The position numbers were made by a program, and so were the translations under genes. The notes under the pieces were generated by a model. It was not told where the DNA came from and searched no databases. It worked only from the letters and a program-made list of their open reading frames with translations. From Shimia isoporae (GTDB lineage: Bacteria; Pseudomonadota; Alphaproteobacteria; Rhodobacterales; Rhodobacteraceae): a stretch of DNA of 64,000 bases. The stretch covers positions 1,736,001 through 1,800,000 of the forward strand of contig NZ_SMGR01000001.1 in NCBI RefSeq assembly GCF_004346865.1, in the 5' to 3' direction. Positions 50,901 to 60,443 of the stretch are shown here, piece by piece (position 1 is the stretch's first letter; each line of letters opens with the position of its first letter).

Positions 50901-52064
50901 ATGACCAGCACCCCGACCGACCTCGACGCCGTCCGCCGTCCTGTTGAAAAGGCCAAAGGCCTGCCAAACCCGCACTACACGGACGCAGCCGTCTTTGCCG
51001 AGGAAACACAGGCAGCGCTTCTATCGACTTGGGCTGGTCTCGCCGTCGCAGCGGATGTTCCGGAAGCCGGCGACGCAAAGCCAATCTCGTTTCTGGGAAT
51101 GCCGCTTTTGCTTCTCCGGGATCGTGAAGGCATCGTGCGCGTGTTCAACAACACTTGTCGTCACCGAGGCATGATCCTCGTCGAAGAGCCACGAAAGATC
51201 GAAGGCGCAATTCGCTGCCCCTATCATTCTTGGTGCTACGCAACTGATGGTCGTCTGGTCACAACCCCTCACGTTGGCGGTCCAGGTCAAAACAAGCACG
51301 ACGCCATGAAGCGTGAGGATCTTGGCCTGATTGAGGTCCGAACCCACATCTGGCGCGACGTTGTTTTCGTCAATATCTCTGGCGATGCGCCCGCTTTTGA
51401 GGATGTGCACGAAGACCTTCTTGATCGCTGGAAAGAATTCGATCAGCCACATCACCACGGTGGGCCGGACAGCCGATTTGAGTTGCGCGTCAAAACCAAT
51501 TGGAAACTTGCCGTCGAAAATTACTGCGAAAGCTATCACCTGCCGTGGGTCCATCCTGGCCTGAACAGCTATTCTCGTCTCGAAGACCACTACAATATCA
51601 ATGAATTGGGACGCTATTCGGGACAAGGCACCAACGTTTACAGGCAACTCACAGGCGAAAATGGCGCTACCTTCCCTGACTTTGCAGGGCTGTCCGACTT
51701 CTGGAACGAAGGTGCCGAATATATTGCCGTCTATCCCAACGTGTTGCTCGGCGCGCAACGCGACCATGCCTTCGCAATTGTGCTTGAACCCGTTGATACG
51801 GAAAACACGGTGGAACACATCCACCTTTATTACGCGACCGAAGAAACCGACGCAGAACTGCGCGCCAGAAACACTGCGCAATGGAAAGAAGTTTTCGAGG
51901 AAGACGTATTTGTTGTCGAAGGCATGCAGCGTGGGCGACATGCGCCGGGCTTTGACGGTGGACGTTTTTCACCCGCAATGGATGGACCAACCCACTGTTT
52001 CCACGATTGGGTTGCTCAGCGGTTGCAAATGCACCGCGCGTCAAATTCCAACGCCGCCGAATGA
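50901..52064 (+). CDS. Rieske ring-hydroxylating oxygenase alpha subunit
   Basis: 387 aa. The Rieske site CRHRG...CPYHSW (about residues 86-110) and the mononuclear iron region 'NWKLAVENYCESYHLPWVHPGL' (about residues 200-222, two His) are intact. Typical substrates are aromatic or quaternary-amine (e.g. betaine/carnitine) compounds. No reductase or ferredoxin gene is adjacent, so electrons must come from elsewhere. Its stop overlaps the next small gene. Confidence 0.88.
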   Translation: MTSTPTDLDAVRRPVEKAKGLPNPHYTDAAVFAEETQAALLSTWAGLAVAADVPEAGDAKPISFLGMPLLLLRDREGIVRVFNNTCRHRGMILVEEPRKIEGAIRCPYHSWCYATDGRLVTTPHVGGPGQNKHDAMKREDLGLIEVRTHIWRDVVFVNISGDAPAFEDVHEDLLDRWKEFDQPHHHGGPDSRFELRVKTNWKLAVENYCESYHLPWVHPGLNSYSRLEDHYNINELGRYSGQGTNVYRQLTGENGATFPDFAGLSDFWNEGAEYIAVYPNVLLGAQRDHAFAIVLEPVDTENTVEHIHLYYATEETDAELRARNTAQWKEVFEEDVFVVEGMQRGRHAPGFDGGRFSPAMDGPTHCFHDWVAQRLQMHRASNSNAAE

Positions 52065-52273
52065 GCGACACATTGGACGCGCGCCTGCTCGCTGCACATG
52101 CGGCAGGCGACAAATTCGCTTTGGTGTCGCTCTATGCCGAGGCGGCCGAAAGCGCGGCTGACGACAAGACGAGAGGTTTCTATCTCACCCACGCCTATGT
52201 TTTCGCTTTGGAAACCGGCGACCAACGTGCAGCCAAGCTGCACGAAATACTCAAAGGTATGGGGCGAGACTAA
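52061..52273 (+). CDS. Small protein overlapping the oxygenase gene
   Basis: 70 aa (MSDTLDARLLAAHAAGDKFALVSLYAEAAESAADDK...), starting in an ATGA overlap with the oxygenase stop. Helical, TPR-like spacing (L..A.....AL..LY..AA.....D....FYLTHAYVFALE.GD..AA). No named function. Coupling suggests it supports the oxygenase. Confidence 0.65.
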   Translation: MSDTLDARLLAAHAAGDKFALVSLYAEAAESAADDKTRGFYLTHAYVFALETGDQRAAKLHEILKGMGRD

Positions 52274-52276
52274 CCC

Positions 52277-53089
52277 CTATCCTTGAGCGCCTGCAGCCTT
52301 CAACTGCGCATACAAATGCCAACTTGCGTGGCCCAGAATCGGCAGTGAAACAAAAAGACCCAAAAAGCCTGGCATCATCGAAAGGAAGGTCACAACAGCC
52401 AGCAATGCGCCCCAAGCGAACATGACCTTGAAATTGTCTTGCACGAATTTGAAGCTCGAAATCATCGCGGTGACAAAATCCACCTCGCGATCCAACAACA
52501 GTGGCAAGCTTACAACGGTAATCATGTAAAGCAGCAGCGCAAAACCCGCTCCGACCACAGTCCCCATTGCCAGCATCTGCAATCCGTTGATCGTAAAATA
52601 GATATCGAGCGAGCTCGACACGTTCGTCATTGTAGAGAGTCCCAAAAAAAGCGCGAAAATCATGTGTGCCAAGAAAAACCAGAACAAGAACACGATGATA
52701 ATAACCGCACAGATTGACGGTAGCTGCCGTTTGCTTTGTCGTATCACCACGCCGGTGATATCTCCCCATGTCATTGGACTTTTGTTTTCCAGTCGGCGGC
52801 TAACCTCATAAAGACCAACGGCGGCAAATGGACCGATCAAAGGAAAACCAATCGCCGCAAAGGTCAGCCAGTAACTCTGCCCACTGACCCACGTCAGCCA
52901 CAACATGGCCCAGCCTCCGATCACGTAAAACAGAGAGAAGGCGATTCCATAAAGTGGCTTTTTGACGAAATCCCGCGCTCCGCGACGCAGCGCTTCCTTC
53001 AACATCGGAAATTCGGCCGCACCCAGAGGCGGAACTCCCATTTCCGGCGAAATGCCGGTGTCCGTTGGTGCTGCCGCCTCCTGCGTCAT
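52277..53089 (-). CDS. DUF2189 membrane protein
   Basis: 270 aa with several TM helices (about six). 'LKEALRRGARDFVKKPLYGIAFSLFYVIGGWAMLWL' and 'GFPLIGPFAAVGLYEVSRRLE' are characteristic of the DUF2189 family, often near cytochrome-oxidase genes; function unknown. Convergent with the small gene before it, 3 nt apart. Confidence 0.85.
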   Translation of the reverse strand: MTQEAAAPTDTGISPEMGVPPLGAAEFPMLKEALRRGARDFVKKPLYGIAFSLFYVIGGWAMLWLTWVSGQSYWLTFAAIGFPLIGPFAAVGLYEVSRRLENKSPMTWGDITGVVIRQSKRQLPSICAVIIIVFLFWFFLAHMIFALFLGLSTMTNVSSSLDIYFTINGLQMLAMGTVVGAGFALLLYMITVVSLPLLLDREVDFVTAMISSFKFVQDNFKVMFAWGALLAVVTFLSMMPGFLGLFVSLPILGHASWHLYAQLKAAGAQG

Positions 53090-53187
53090 GCGCGCTTCTC
53101 CCTTTCGTCTCCTCTCAAAGGATCAAAGCCGCTTTCGCACACCCAATCAAGCTATTGATAAACCGGTATTTCCCGAGGCGCTCACAA

Positions 53188-54597
53188 CTATGGTCGTTTC
53201 TCCGGCCAGTTCGTTGCCTTGTGATAGGCCTGAGCAATCTCCAGAACCGTCCTGTCAGCGCCTTTAGCGCCGATGATCTGCATCCCCATCGGCAGGCCCT
53301 GCGCGCTAAATCCTACGGGCACACTGACGACCGGCAGCCCCAAAAGGCTGGCAGGCACCATCACTTGCATCCAGCGGTGGTAGGTATCCATTGCCGCCCC
53401 TGAGATTTCCTTTGGCCAATCCCACTCCGCGGGAAACGGCCAACACTGAGCCACGGGCAGCACCACCGCATCAACAGTGTCAAACATTCTCGCCGCGGCC
53501 GCGAACCAATCGGAACGAACTTTGGTGGCCCGATGCAGGTCCATCGCAGGCATATCCATGCCACGTTTGACTTCCCACTGAGCCTCAGGCTTAAGCCGGT
53601 CTCGCTTGGTGTCGTCCGCATAGAGTGGCGCCAATTCGCCAGCCAACGCAAAAGACCGCAAATCCGCCCAACTCTGGAACATGTCTTCGGCTTCGAACGG
53701 CGGGGCCAGATCGCACAGTTCAGCGCCCAGGCCATCAAGGACTTCGAACCCTCTCCTGCAGAGCTCCAGCACTCCGCCTTCCATGGGCATCGCCCCACCC
53801 CAGTCACCTAACCAGCCGATCCGTCGACCTGAAGCAGCCCCTTCCTCCGGCAATTCCCAATCCTGAGCGGGCATGTTGAAAGGCACTTGTCCCTCGGGTT
53901 GCGCAATAACGTCTAACATCACAGCCATATCGCGCGGGCTGCGCGCCATCGGGCCGATTGTGCTCAACTGCTGCCAAAAACTTTCGCTGCCCGGCTCCCG
54001 CGGCACCACGCCCCAGCTTGGCCGGAACCCATACACATTGTTCCACGCCGCTGGATTGCGCAGGCTGCCCATCATGTCGCTGCCATCCGCCAGCGCCACC
54101 ATGCCCGTGGCCAGCGCAACCGCAGCGCCACCGGAACTGCCGCCAGCCGTGCGGCTATGGTCATACGGATTGCGCGTCACCCCATGCACAGGGTTGTAGC
54201 TGTGGCTGCCCAGCCCGAACTCCGGCACATTGGTTTTGCCAATAAAAATAGCGCCTTCCTCGCGCATCAGCGCCACAAACCGGCTGTCTTGGGCGGAGAT
54301 ATTGTCGGCAAACAAAGATGAGCCTTGCGTATTGCGCGTGCCCTTAACGTCCGCCAACGCCTTGATCGCAATTGGCAGCCCATGCAGCTTGCCGCGCTCA
54401 TTCTCAGGCACCGCGTCCGCCGCCCGCGCCTCCGCCAGCAATTCCTCATCTGCCCGCAAATCGACAATCGCATTCACTGCCGGATTACGCTCAGCAATCC
54501 GCGCCAATGTCGCTTGCATCACGGTTTCCGCACTCAGGCGCCCGCCCCGCAGCGCCGCAATCAAGTCGACTGCATCCCAATCAAGAAATTCGCTCAT
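53188..54597 (-). CDS. Amidase family hydrolase (amidase signature)
   Basis: 469 aa. Ser-cis-Ser-Lys machinery: Lys in 'LPIAIKALADVKGTRNTQGS' (about residue 76), 'HSRTAGGSSGGAAVALATGMVALADGSDMMGSLRNPAAW' (nucleophile Ser in the second half of the GGSSGG run, cis-Ser in the GSLRNPA stretch). It hydrolyses amides, substrate undefined. Not GatA: no GatBC neighbours. The 'GSDMMGS' has Met where most family members have Gly. Confidence 0.88.
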   Translation of the reverse strand: MSEFLDWDAVDLIAALRGGRLSAETVMQATLARIAERNPAVNAIVDLRADEELLAEARAADAVPENERGKLHGLPIAIKALADVKGTRNTQGSSLFADNISAQDSRFVALMREEGAIFIGKTNVPEFGLGSHSYNPVHGVTRNPYDHSRTAGGSSGGAAVALATGMVALADGSDMMGSLRNPAAWNNVYGFRPSWGVVPREPGSESFWQQLSTIGPMARSPRDMAVMLDVIAQPEGQVPFNMPAQDWELPEEGAASGRRIGWLGDWGGAMPMEGGVLELCRRGFEVLDGLGAELCDLAPPFEAEDMFQSWADLRSFALAGELAPLYADDTKRDRLKPEAQWEVKRGMDMPAMDLHRATKVRSDWFAAAARMFDTVDAVVLPVAQCWPFPAEWDWPKEISGAAMDTYHRWMQVMVPASLLGLPVVSVPVGFSAQGLPMGMQIIGAKGADRTVLEIAQAYHKATNWPEKRP

Positions 54598-54686
54598 GTC
54601 CGTCTCCCCAGAATAGAAGAAACGCTACATCAGAGCGGCAGGAACACAAGGCCCGGAATACAACGAGCGCAATTTGCGCGGTCGCG

Positions 54687-55811
54687 TTATTCCTCGCTCT
54701 GCGCGTCCGCCCGGCTCTTTCCAGCCACGTTCATCGCCAGTGTCGCCGCCATGAACCCGTCAAGGTCGCCGTCCAGTACGCCTTTGGTATCCGCGGTTTC
54801 ATAGTTCGTACGAAGGTCTTTGACCATCTGATATGGCTGCATCACATACGAACGGATTTGCGCGCCCCAACCAGCATCACCTTTAGCTTCGTGCAGAGCA
54901 TTCACCTCAGCGCTACGGCGATCAAGTTCGAGTTGGTAAAGCCGCGATTTCAGCGCTTTCATCGCGATATCACGGTTCTGGTGCTGCGATTTTTCCGAGC
55001 TGGTAACAACGATACCCGTCGGGTGGTGCGTGATCCGCACCGCCGAGTCGGTGGTGTTCACGTGCTGCCCACCTGCACCGGACGACCGATAGGTATCGAT
55101 CCGAATATCGGCTGGGTTCACTTCCACCTCGATGTTGTCGTCAATCACAGGATAAGCGCCAACGGCTGCAAATGATGTCTCCCGTGTGCCTTTGCCAAAG
55201 GGGGAAATCCGCACCAAACGGTGCGTACCACTTTCTGACTTCAACCAACCGTAAGCATTGTGGCCCTTGATCTGATAGGTCGCAGATTTGATTCCAGCTT
55301 CCGTACCTGCCTGCTCTTCCTGCAACTCAACAGAAAAACCGCGGCTTTCAGCCCATCGCACATACATACGCGCCAGCATGCTGGCCCAGTCGCAAGCTTC
55401 TGTTCCGCCTGCGCCGGATTTGATTTCAAGAAAGGCGTCATTCCCATCTGTTTCGCCGTTCAGAAGCGCTTCAAGCTCCTTCTTCGCCGCCTTTTCTTTG
55501 AGCGCGGCCAAGGCTGTCTCGGCTTCTTCCACGACCTCTTCGTCTTCTTCCATCTCGCCCAGTTCAATGAGTTCGACATTGTCACGCATCTCGGTTTCGA
55601 TGGCTTTGACGGTATCCAGTGCATCAACAAGCATCTGGCGCTCGCGCATCAGCTTTTGAGCCGCTGCCGGATCATTCCACAGGTCAGGGTCCTCCACCCG
55701 CGCGTTGAACTCTTCCAAACGGAAAGCTGCAGTTTCAAATCCCATCCGCTGACGCAACAGCTCCAGGGATTTTTCGATATCTGCAACAAGGTTCTGTGCT
55801 TCAGCGCGCAT
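54687..55811 (-). CDS. prfB: Peptide chain release factor 2
   Basis: 374 aa from MRAEAQNLVADIEKS with AGGA upstream. The GGQ motif 'SSGAGGQHVNTTDSAVRI' (about residue 250) and the SPF codon-recognition tripeptide ('RISPFGKGTRETSF', about residue 205) are present. The gene is one continuous frame, with no programmed +1 frameshift as in E. coli, so autoregulation of that kind is absent. Confidence 0.95.
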   Translation of the reverse strand: MRAEAQNLVADIEKSLELLRQRMGFETAAFRLEEFNARVEDPDLWNDPAAAQKLMRERQMLVDALDTVKAIETEMRDNVELIELGEMEEDEEVVEEAETALAALKEKAAKKELEALLNGETDGNDAFLEIKSGAGGTEACDWASMLARMYVRWAESRGFSVELQEEQAGTEAGIKSATYQIKGHNAYGWLKSESGTHRLVRISPFGKGTRETSFAAVGAYPVIDDNIEVEVNPADIRIDTYRSSGAGGQHVNTTDSAVRITHHPTGIVVTSSEKSQHQNRDIAMKALKSRLYQLELDRRSAEVNALHEAKGDAGWGAQIRSYVMQPYQMVKDLRTNYETADTKGVLDGDLDGFMAATLAMNVAGKSRADAQSEE

Positions 55812-55946
55812 GGTCAATCCTGCTTCTTACGGTTCAGACATGGGTGATAAACCAGCAGGCAGGAGGGGGCAAGTTGGACCAACCCATTTCCTTGCCGACG
55901 CTTTCATTCCTTAGAAACACCGCTTCCGCTTCGCGATCCTCATTTA

Positions 55947-55970
55947 CAGGCATCGCGCGAACGATGCCTG
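55947..55970. repeat. Perfect inverted repeat between prfB and the amidohydrolase fragment
   Basis: CAGGCATCG (55947-55955), CGCGAA loop, CGATGCCTG (55962-55970). Nine-base perfect arms without a T-run, in a 250-nt stretch that has lost its genes. REP-like element or leftover hairpin. Confidence 0.4.
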
Positions 55971-56059
55971 CTCGTGTGTTAAGGTTCACAATAGTCCGGG
56001 CCACAGCCTCTCCTGCGCTCGATGAAGCAGTCCGGTGGCTATACGGTCTTACACAGCGC

Positions 56060-56683
56060 TCACTCTCGATGGTCGTAGACCACCTCTCCCCCCATCATCG
56101 TGAACAGAACATCGACTTCGGAAATGTCATTAGGGTCAATTTCATACAAATCCTTGTCCAGCACGACGATTTCGGCTTTTTTCCCGACCTCCAGGCTTCC
56201 AATCTCGTCATCCATGTTCAGGTTCCAGGCGGCATTGATTGTTGCTGCCCGTATTGCAACATCGACATCCACTCCTGCGCCGGCTCCTCCAAGCGGATCA
56301 ATGTGTTTGCGGCCGTCAATCGTACGGGTCATTGCAGTTGCGATGGCAACCAAGGGGCGGTACTCGGAAATCCACCCGGACACCGGCCAGTCCGAACCGA
56401 GTGACACCCGCCCACCCTTCTCGGCGATCATTTGCATGGGGACCATTTCTTGAACCCGAGCTTTGCCTAACCGCAAATCAGAAGGCGCAGACAAGTTCGG
56501 ATCATAGCTCATACAAGCGCCTGAGCTATCGTAAACCACGTTCAATTCCGCAAACCGCGGGAACCACTCTTCGATGCCACTCAGTGTATATTCAGGAGAT
56601 ACATTCACGACTTGAGTGAACACCTGCATTTGGGCGTTCAACACGACGCAGCCCTCCGTCCCCACTGACGAGGCCGCCGTCAC
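56060..56683 (-). pseudogene. Amidohydrolase (YtcJ/Amidohydro_3 type), C-terminal fragment
   Basis: About 200 residues that match only the last third of the family: 'HAELV'-like start replaced, then 'GSDWPVSGWISEYRPLVAIATAMTR' (metal-site Asp), 'AATINAAWNLNMDDEIGSLEVGKKAEIVVLDKDLYEIDPNDISEVDVLFTMMGGEVVYDH'. The N-terminal half with the HxH metal ligands is missing, and full-length members are around 550 aa. I read this as a truncated remnant; it cannot be a complete enzyme. Confidence 0.6.
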
Positions 56684-56689
56684 CCGCGC

Positions 56690-56935
56690 ATGGTCTATTG
56701 CCGGTCAGGCGGACATCGTTGCCAGTACTGGCGCTGGGTCAACGACGACCCGCAGTTCTCCTCTTACCTGACGGTGGCTGACGTAAACAATGGCGTCTAC
56801 TACGTGCGCACATATGACAACTACAACATCCAGAAAATCACCCTGTCCGATGTAAACTTCAACACCGAGGGCGTGGTCTGCGTTGGCGCCTTCTCTGAAG
56901 CACCAGAGTATCAGGAATTTGACTTCGGCGACTAA
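56690..56935 (+). pseudogene. Fragment of an unknown protein
   Basis: 81 aa with a possible start at 56690, seven nt from the divergent amidohydrolase fragment. 'CQYWRWVNDDPQFSSYLTVADVNNGVYYVRTYDNYNIQKITLSDVNFNTEGVVCVGAFSEA' reads like well-formed coding sequence with aromatic strands, but there is no ribosome site. It may be the C-terminal tail of a gene whose 5' part was lost in the same deletion as the amidohydrolase. Confidence 0.4.
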
Positions 56936-57007
56936 ACCGACCGGCCAAAAACCAAAAACGGGCGCGCAGCGCAAGTTTTGTTGTCAGATCTCCAGCAACT
57001 GATGAGA

Positions 57008-59608
57008 TTAATACAACCCGCCCGAACTGACTGTGCCAAAGTCCGCCTTGGGTCCCACAATCACCTCACGTCCCGAAGACGTCGTCACCTCACGGCCCTG
57101 ACTAACTTCGTCAAACAGTGGCAAGTTGGCCCCCATTCCGAAACCACCATCATAGGTGATACCAAAGACCGGTTCCTCACCGTCACGGAAGTACTCGGCA
57201 ACCACATGAGCCCCGCTTGCGTCATTGTCGAGACGCGCGCCAGTGTAGCGGTCGATCTTGATAAAATGACCACCCGGAGGCACGCGGAACTTGCCACCCC
57301 CGTACTTCTTTATCGCTTCTTCCATGAACTCCTGGAACACCGGGCCGCACGTGGTGCCACCATATGCGCCTCGACCGAGAGGACGCGGACGGTCGTGGCC
57401 GATATAGCATCCCGCCGCGATATTGGAGGTAAAACCGACAAACCAGACATCCTTTGCCTCGTTCGTGGTACCGGTCTTGCCAGCAACCGGAACAGGCAGC
57501 TTGATCTGGCTCGACGCAGTCCCGCGTGTCACAACACCTTCCATCATCGAAGTCAGCTGATAGGCAGTTACAGGGTCCATAACCCGTTCGCGGTTGGTGA
57601 CAATACGCGGGCTGCGGCTCTCCGGAATCGCCGGATCAGCACAATCGGTACAATCACGTTGATCATGACGATAGATCGTCTTGCCGTAGCGATCCTGAAC
57701 ACGGTCCACCAGCGTCGGCTCAACCCGTTCGCCGCCGTTGGCGAACATCGCATAGGCAGCGACCATCTGGTAAAGTGTGGTTTCGTCCGCACCCAGTGAA
57801 TTGGCGAGGAACTGACCCATGTTCTCGTATACACCGAACCGTTCCGCGTAACGGGCGACGGTATTCATACCGACTTCCTGCGCGAGACGGATGGTCATCA
57901 GGTTCCGGCTCATCTCGATGCCGGTGCGCATGGGCGTCGGACCATAAAACTTATTCGTCGAATTTTTCGGCCGCCACACACCCTGCGGGGTGTCGATCTC
58001 GATGGGCGCATCGATCACGATCGTTGCAGGCGAATACCCGCTGTCCAACGCAGAGGCATATACAAACGGTTTAAAACTGGAGCCTGGCTGACGCTTCGCC
58101 TGTGTTGCGCGGTTAAACACCGTGTCCTGATAACTGAAGCCACCCTGCATGGCGATCACACGTCCGTTGTTGACGTCCATCGCCATGAAACCACCCTGCA
58201 CTTCAGGCACCTGACGCAAAGACCAGCGCACGAACTCACCACCGTCGTCTTTGGTGATAGCACGCACCAGAACAACGTCGCCCTTGGAGACCAGATCGCC
58301 GGCCACCTTGGCCTTTCGTCCAAGCGAGCCGTCTTCAAGCTGCTTGCGCGCCCATTGCGCGTCTTTTGCCGGAATCCAATGGCCGTCCTCGTCCTCGTCA
58401 ATTCCTTCGATGCCAACGCGAGCGTCATTGTTGCCAACCGCCAAAACCACAGCCGGATGCCATTGGCCTTCGAGGTCTACATCACGAGGGACTTCAACGG
58501 CTGCCAGAGCTTCGCGCCACGCGACCTCATCCTCGAGAACTTCGTCTGGCAGGGTGAATTTTGTGCCGCGCCAAACGCCGCGAGAGCGGTCGTATTTCTC
58601 TAAGGCACGACGCAGAGCCTTTGCCGCAATCTCCTGCATTTCCGGATCGGCTGTCGCACGCACGGTCATACCCCCAGAGAAGAACTCTTCTTCGCCAAAA
58701 TCCCGGCTCAGTTGGCGGCGGATTTCATCGGTGAAGTAATCGCGAGGCGGCAGCGCCGTCTTGTAGCTTTCGTAGTCGCCATTCTGCACGGATTTCAGAG
58801 GCAGGTCCTTTTCGGAGAGATACACCTCCTCGCTGATGTAGCCGTTTTCCGACATCTCTTTCAGAACAAAATTCCGACGCGCCAGAACTCTCTCCATGTT
58901 GCGCACCGGATGGAACCGGCCCGGAGCTTTGGGCATTGAAGCCAGTGTCGCAGCCTCATGGGGCTCCAACTGGTCCAGATTTTTGTTGAAATATGTTTGC
59001 GCAGCAGCAGCTACACCATATGAGTTCTGACCGAGGAAAATCTCGTTCATGTAGAGCTCGAGAATCTGGTCCTTGGTGAGCGTTTCCTCGACCCGCGTCG
59101 CCAGTATGATTTCCTTGATCTTGCGCTCCACCTTACGGTCACCAGACAAGAGGAAGTTTTTCATAACCTGCTGCGTGATCGTCGATGCCCCCCGCACGCT
59201 CTCGCCACGTGTCGCGACAGCCTCATAAGCCGCCGCCGCGATACCTCGCGCATCAAAGCCCGAGTGCTCGTAGAAGTTCTTGTCTTCCGCCGAAATGAAC
59301 GCCTGCTTCACTAGATCCGGAATTTCGTCCGCAGGCACGAACAAGCGCCGCTCTTTGGCAAATTCGTCGATAATTTCGCCTTCGCCAGAGTAAATCCGGC
59401 TGATCGTGGGAGGCTTGTATTGGGCAAGGTTCTCGTGACTCGGAAGCTCCTGACCATACAGCCAGAAGATACCACCAATCGTCAGCGCAATGACGAAAAG
59501 GCCCATTGTGACAAAGGTGAAAATCGTCCCGAAGAACGAAGCGATGAATCTCAGCACGCGCGCGAACCCCAATAGAGCGTCTTTGAAGCCTCTATATAGC
59601 TTAGGCAC
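57008..59608 (-). CDS. mrcA: Penicillin-binding protein 1A
   Basis: 866 aa. N-terminal TM (about residues 25-50), GT51 transglycosylase ('ISAEDKNFYEHSGFDARGI', 'GASTITQQVMKNFLL'), an OB-like insertion, and the transpeptidase: SxxK in 'RQPGSSFKPFVYAS', SxN in 'MSRNLMTIRLAQ', KTG in 'VAGKTGTTNEAKD'. Makes glycan strands and crosslinks them. All catalytic motifs intact. It lies downstream of the interrupted lipoprotein gene, same strand. Confidence 0.95.
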   Translation of the reverse strand: MPKLYRGFKDALLGFARVLRFIASFFGTIFTFVTMGLFVIALTIGGIFWLYGQELPSHENLAQYKPPTISRIYSGEGEIIDEFAKERRLFVPADEIPDLVKQAFISAEDKNFYEHSGFDARGIAAAAYEAVATRGESVRGASTITQQVMKNFLLSGDRKVERKIKEIILATRVEETLTKDQILELYMNEIFLGQNSYGVAAAAQTYFNKNLDQLEPHEAATLASMPKAPGRFHPVRNMERVLARRNFVLKEMSENGYISEEVYLSEKDLPLKSVQNGDYESYKTALPPRDYFTDEIRRQLSRDFGEEEFFSGGMTVRATADPEMQEIAAKALRRALEKYDRSRGVWRGTKFTLPDEVLEDEVAWREALAAVEVPRDVDLEGQWHPAVVLAVGNNDARVGIEGIDEDEDGHWIPAKDAQWARKQLEDGSLGRKAKVAGDLVSKGDVVLVRAITKDDGGEFVRWSLRQVPEVQGGFMAMDVNNGRVIAMQGGFSYQDTVFNRATQAKRQPGSSFKPFVYASALDSGYSPATIVIDAPIEIDTPQGVWRPKNSTNKFYGPTPMRTGIEMSRNLMTIRLAQEVGMNTVARYAERFGVYENMGQFLANSLGADETTLYQMVAAYAMFANGGERVEPTLVDRVQDRYGKTIYRHDQRDCTDCADPAIPESRSPRIVTNRERVMDPVTAYQLTSMMEGVVTRGTASSQIKLPVPVAGKTGTTNEAKDVWFVGFTSNIAAGCYIGHDRPRPLGRGAYGGTTCGPVFQEFMEEAIKKYGGGKFRVPPGGHFIKIDRYTGARLDNDASGAHVVAEYFRDGEEPVFGITYDGGFGMGANLPLFDEVSQGREVTTSSGREVIVGPKADFGTVSSGGLY

Positions 59609-59669
59609 GCGCGGATCAAAACACGATACCGCGCGTCACAGTCTCAGCAGTCCATTTCGCGAGACCGGA

Positions 59670-60389
59670 CTAGGGAACAACGAAGCTACTGATCAAACGG
59701 ATTTGTTGACCACTATCCAACGTAACGGGCGGCGCATTGGGATCGCTCAACCCTTTCTCACGGCTTCGGCCAGCGATTTCATCCAGCATTTCTCGTGGAG
59801 GCAACATCTCTGAGCACTTGGTGCGCTGTTCCCATTTCGCGTGGCTGATCGGTCCAGCTGTAAACGACGAAATGACGCCTCCGGGGCCTCCCGAGGTGCT
59901 GTCGTTCAACAGCGTTTTGATGCCTTCCGCCAACACTCGAGCGCTTTCACCAAAACGCATGTGGGAAATCCGGCGCATCTCTTCTGTGATGTCTTTATCC
60001 GGTTTGCCCGTTTCTTTCTCATAATTCAGGCACCTACGGGCTACAAAGACCCAATCGTGGATCACATAAGCAGGCCCAAAGGCTCAAGCATTGAAGCCAG
60101 GCACGCTTTGTACAACCCGGGGAACCGAGCCGCCATCAGTGAAGAATGAATTTGGGGTTATGACGCCGCTCTCGCCAGACGGCGCATTCGCGTCATCACG
60201 TAAAAACCTGAGCGGCTGCAACTCATCCTCATAGTAGAGGAATTTGCCATCGCCAACGGCTGACCCCGCGCCGCCGCTGATCCAGTAAAGACGCACGACA
60301 CCTTCAAAACTGCCCTTAGTCACCGCGTCATAATCAACCGGCGTACAGGCCCCCAGCAAAACAACTATACCGGCAAAAATCCGCCACAT
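59670..60389 (-). pseudogene. Lipoprotein (DUF1353-like) interrupted by an in-frame TGA
   Basis: Two segments on the same frame read as one gene. 60084-60389 encodes a lipoprotein start (MWRIFAGIVVLLGACTPVDYD, lipobox LGAC) ending 'SVPRVVQSVPGFNA' at a TGA (60084-60086). Translation past it continues in frame as 'AFGPAYVIHDWVFVARRCLNYEKET' to 59670. 'DGGSVPR' then 'IHDWVF' is the DUF1353 pattern, in which the two lie close in one domain. A TGG (Trp) to TGA change would explain it. It is either a recent nonsense mutation, a sequencing error or a readthrough/selenocysteine-like case. Confidence 0.65.
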
Positions 60390-60443
60390 CCCAAATACTC
60401 CTCAAGAATATTCGACCATTTGGCGATATTTCTGCGCGAAACA

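Noticed and set aside
55796-56404. Plus-strand 202-aa ORF across the prfB-amidohydrolase gap
   Set aside because: No domain, no ribosome site, and it runs antisense to the amidohydrolase fragment.
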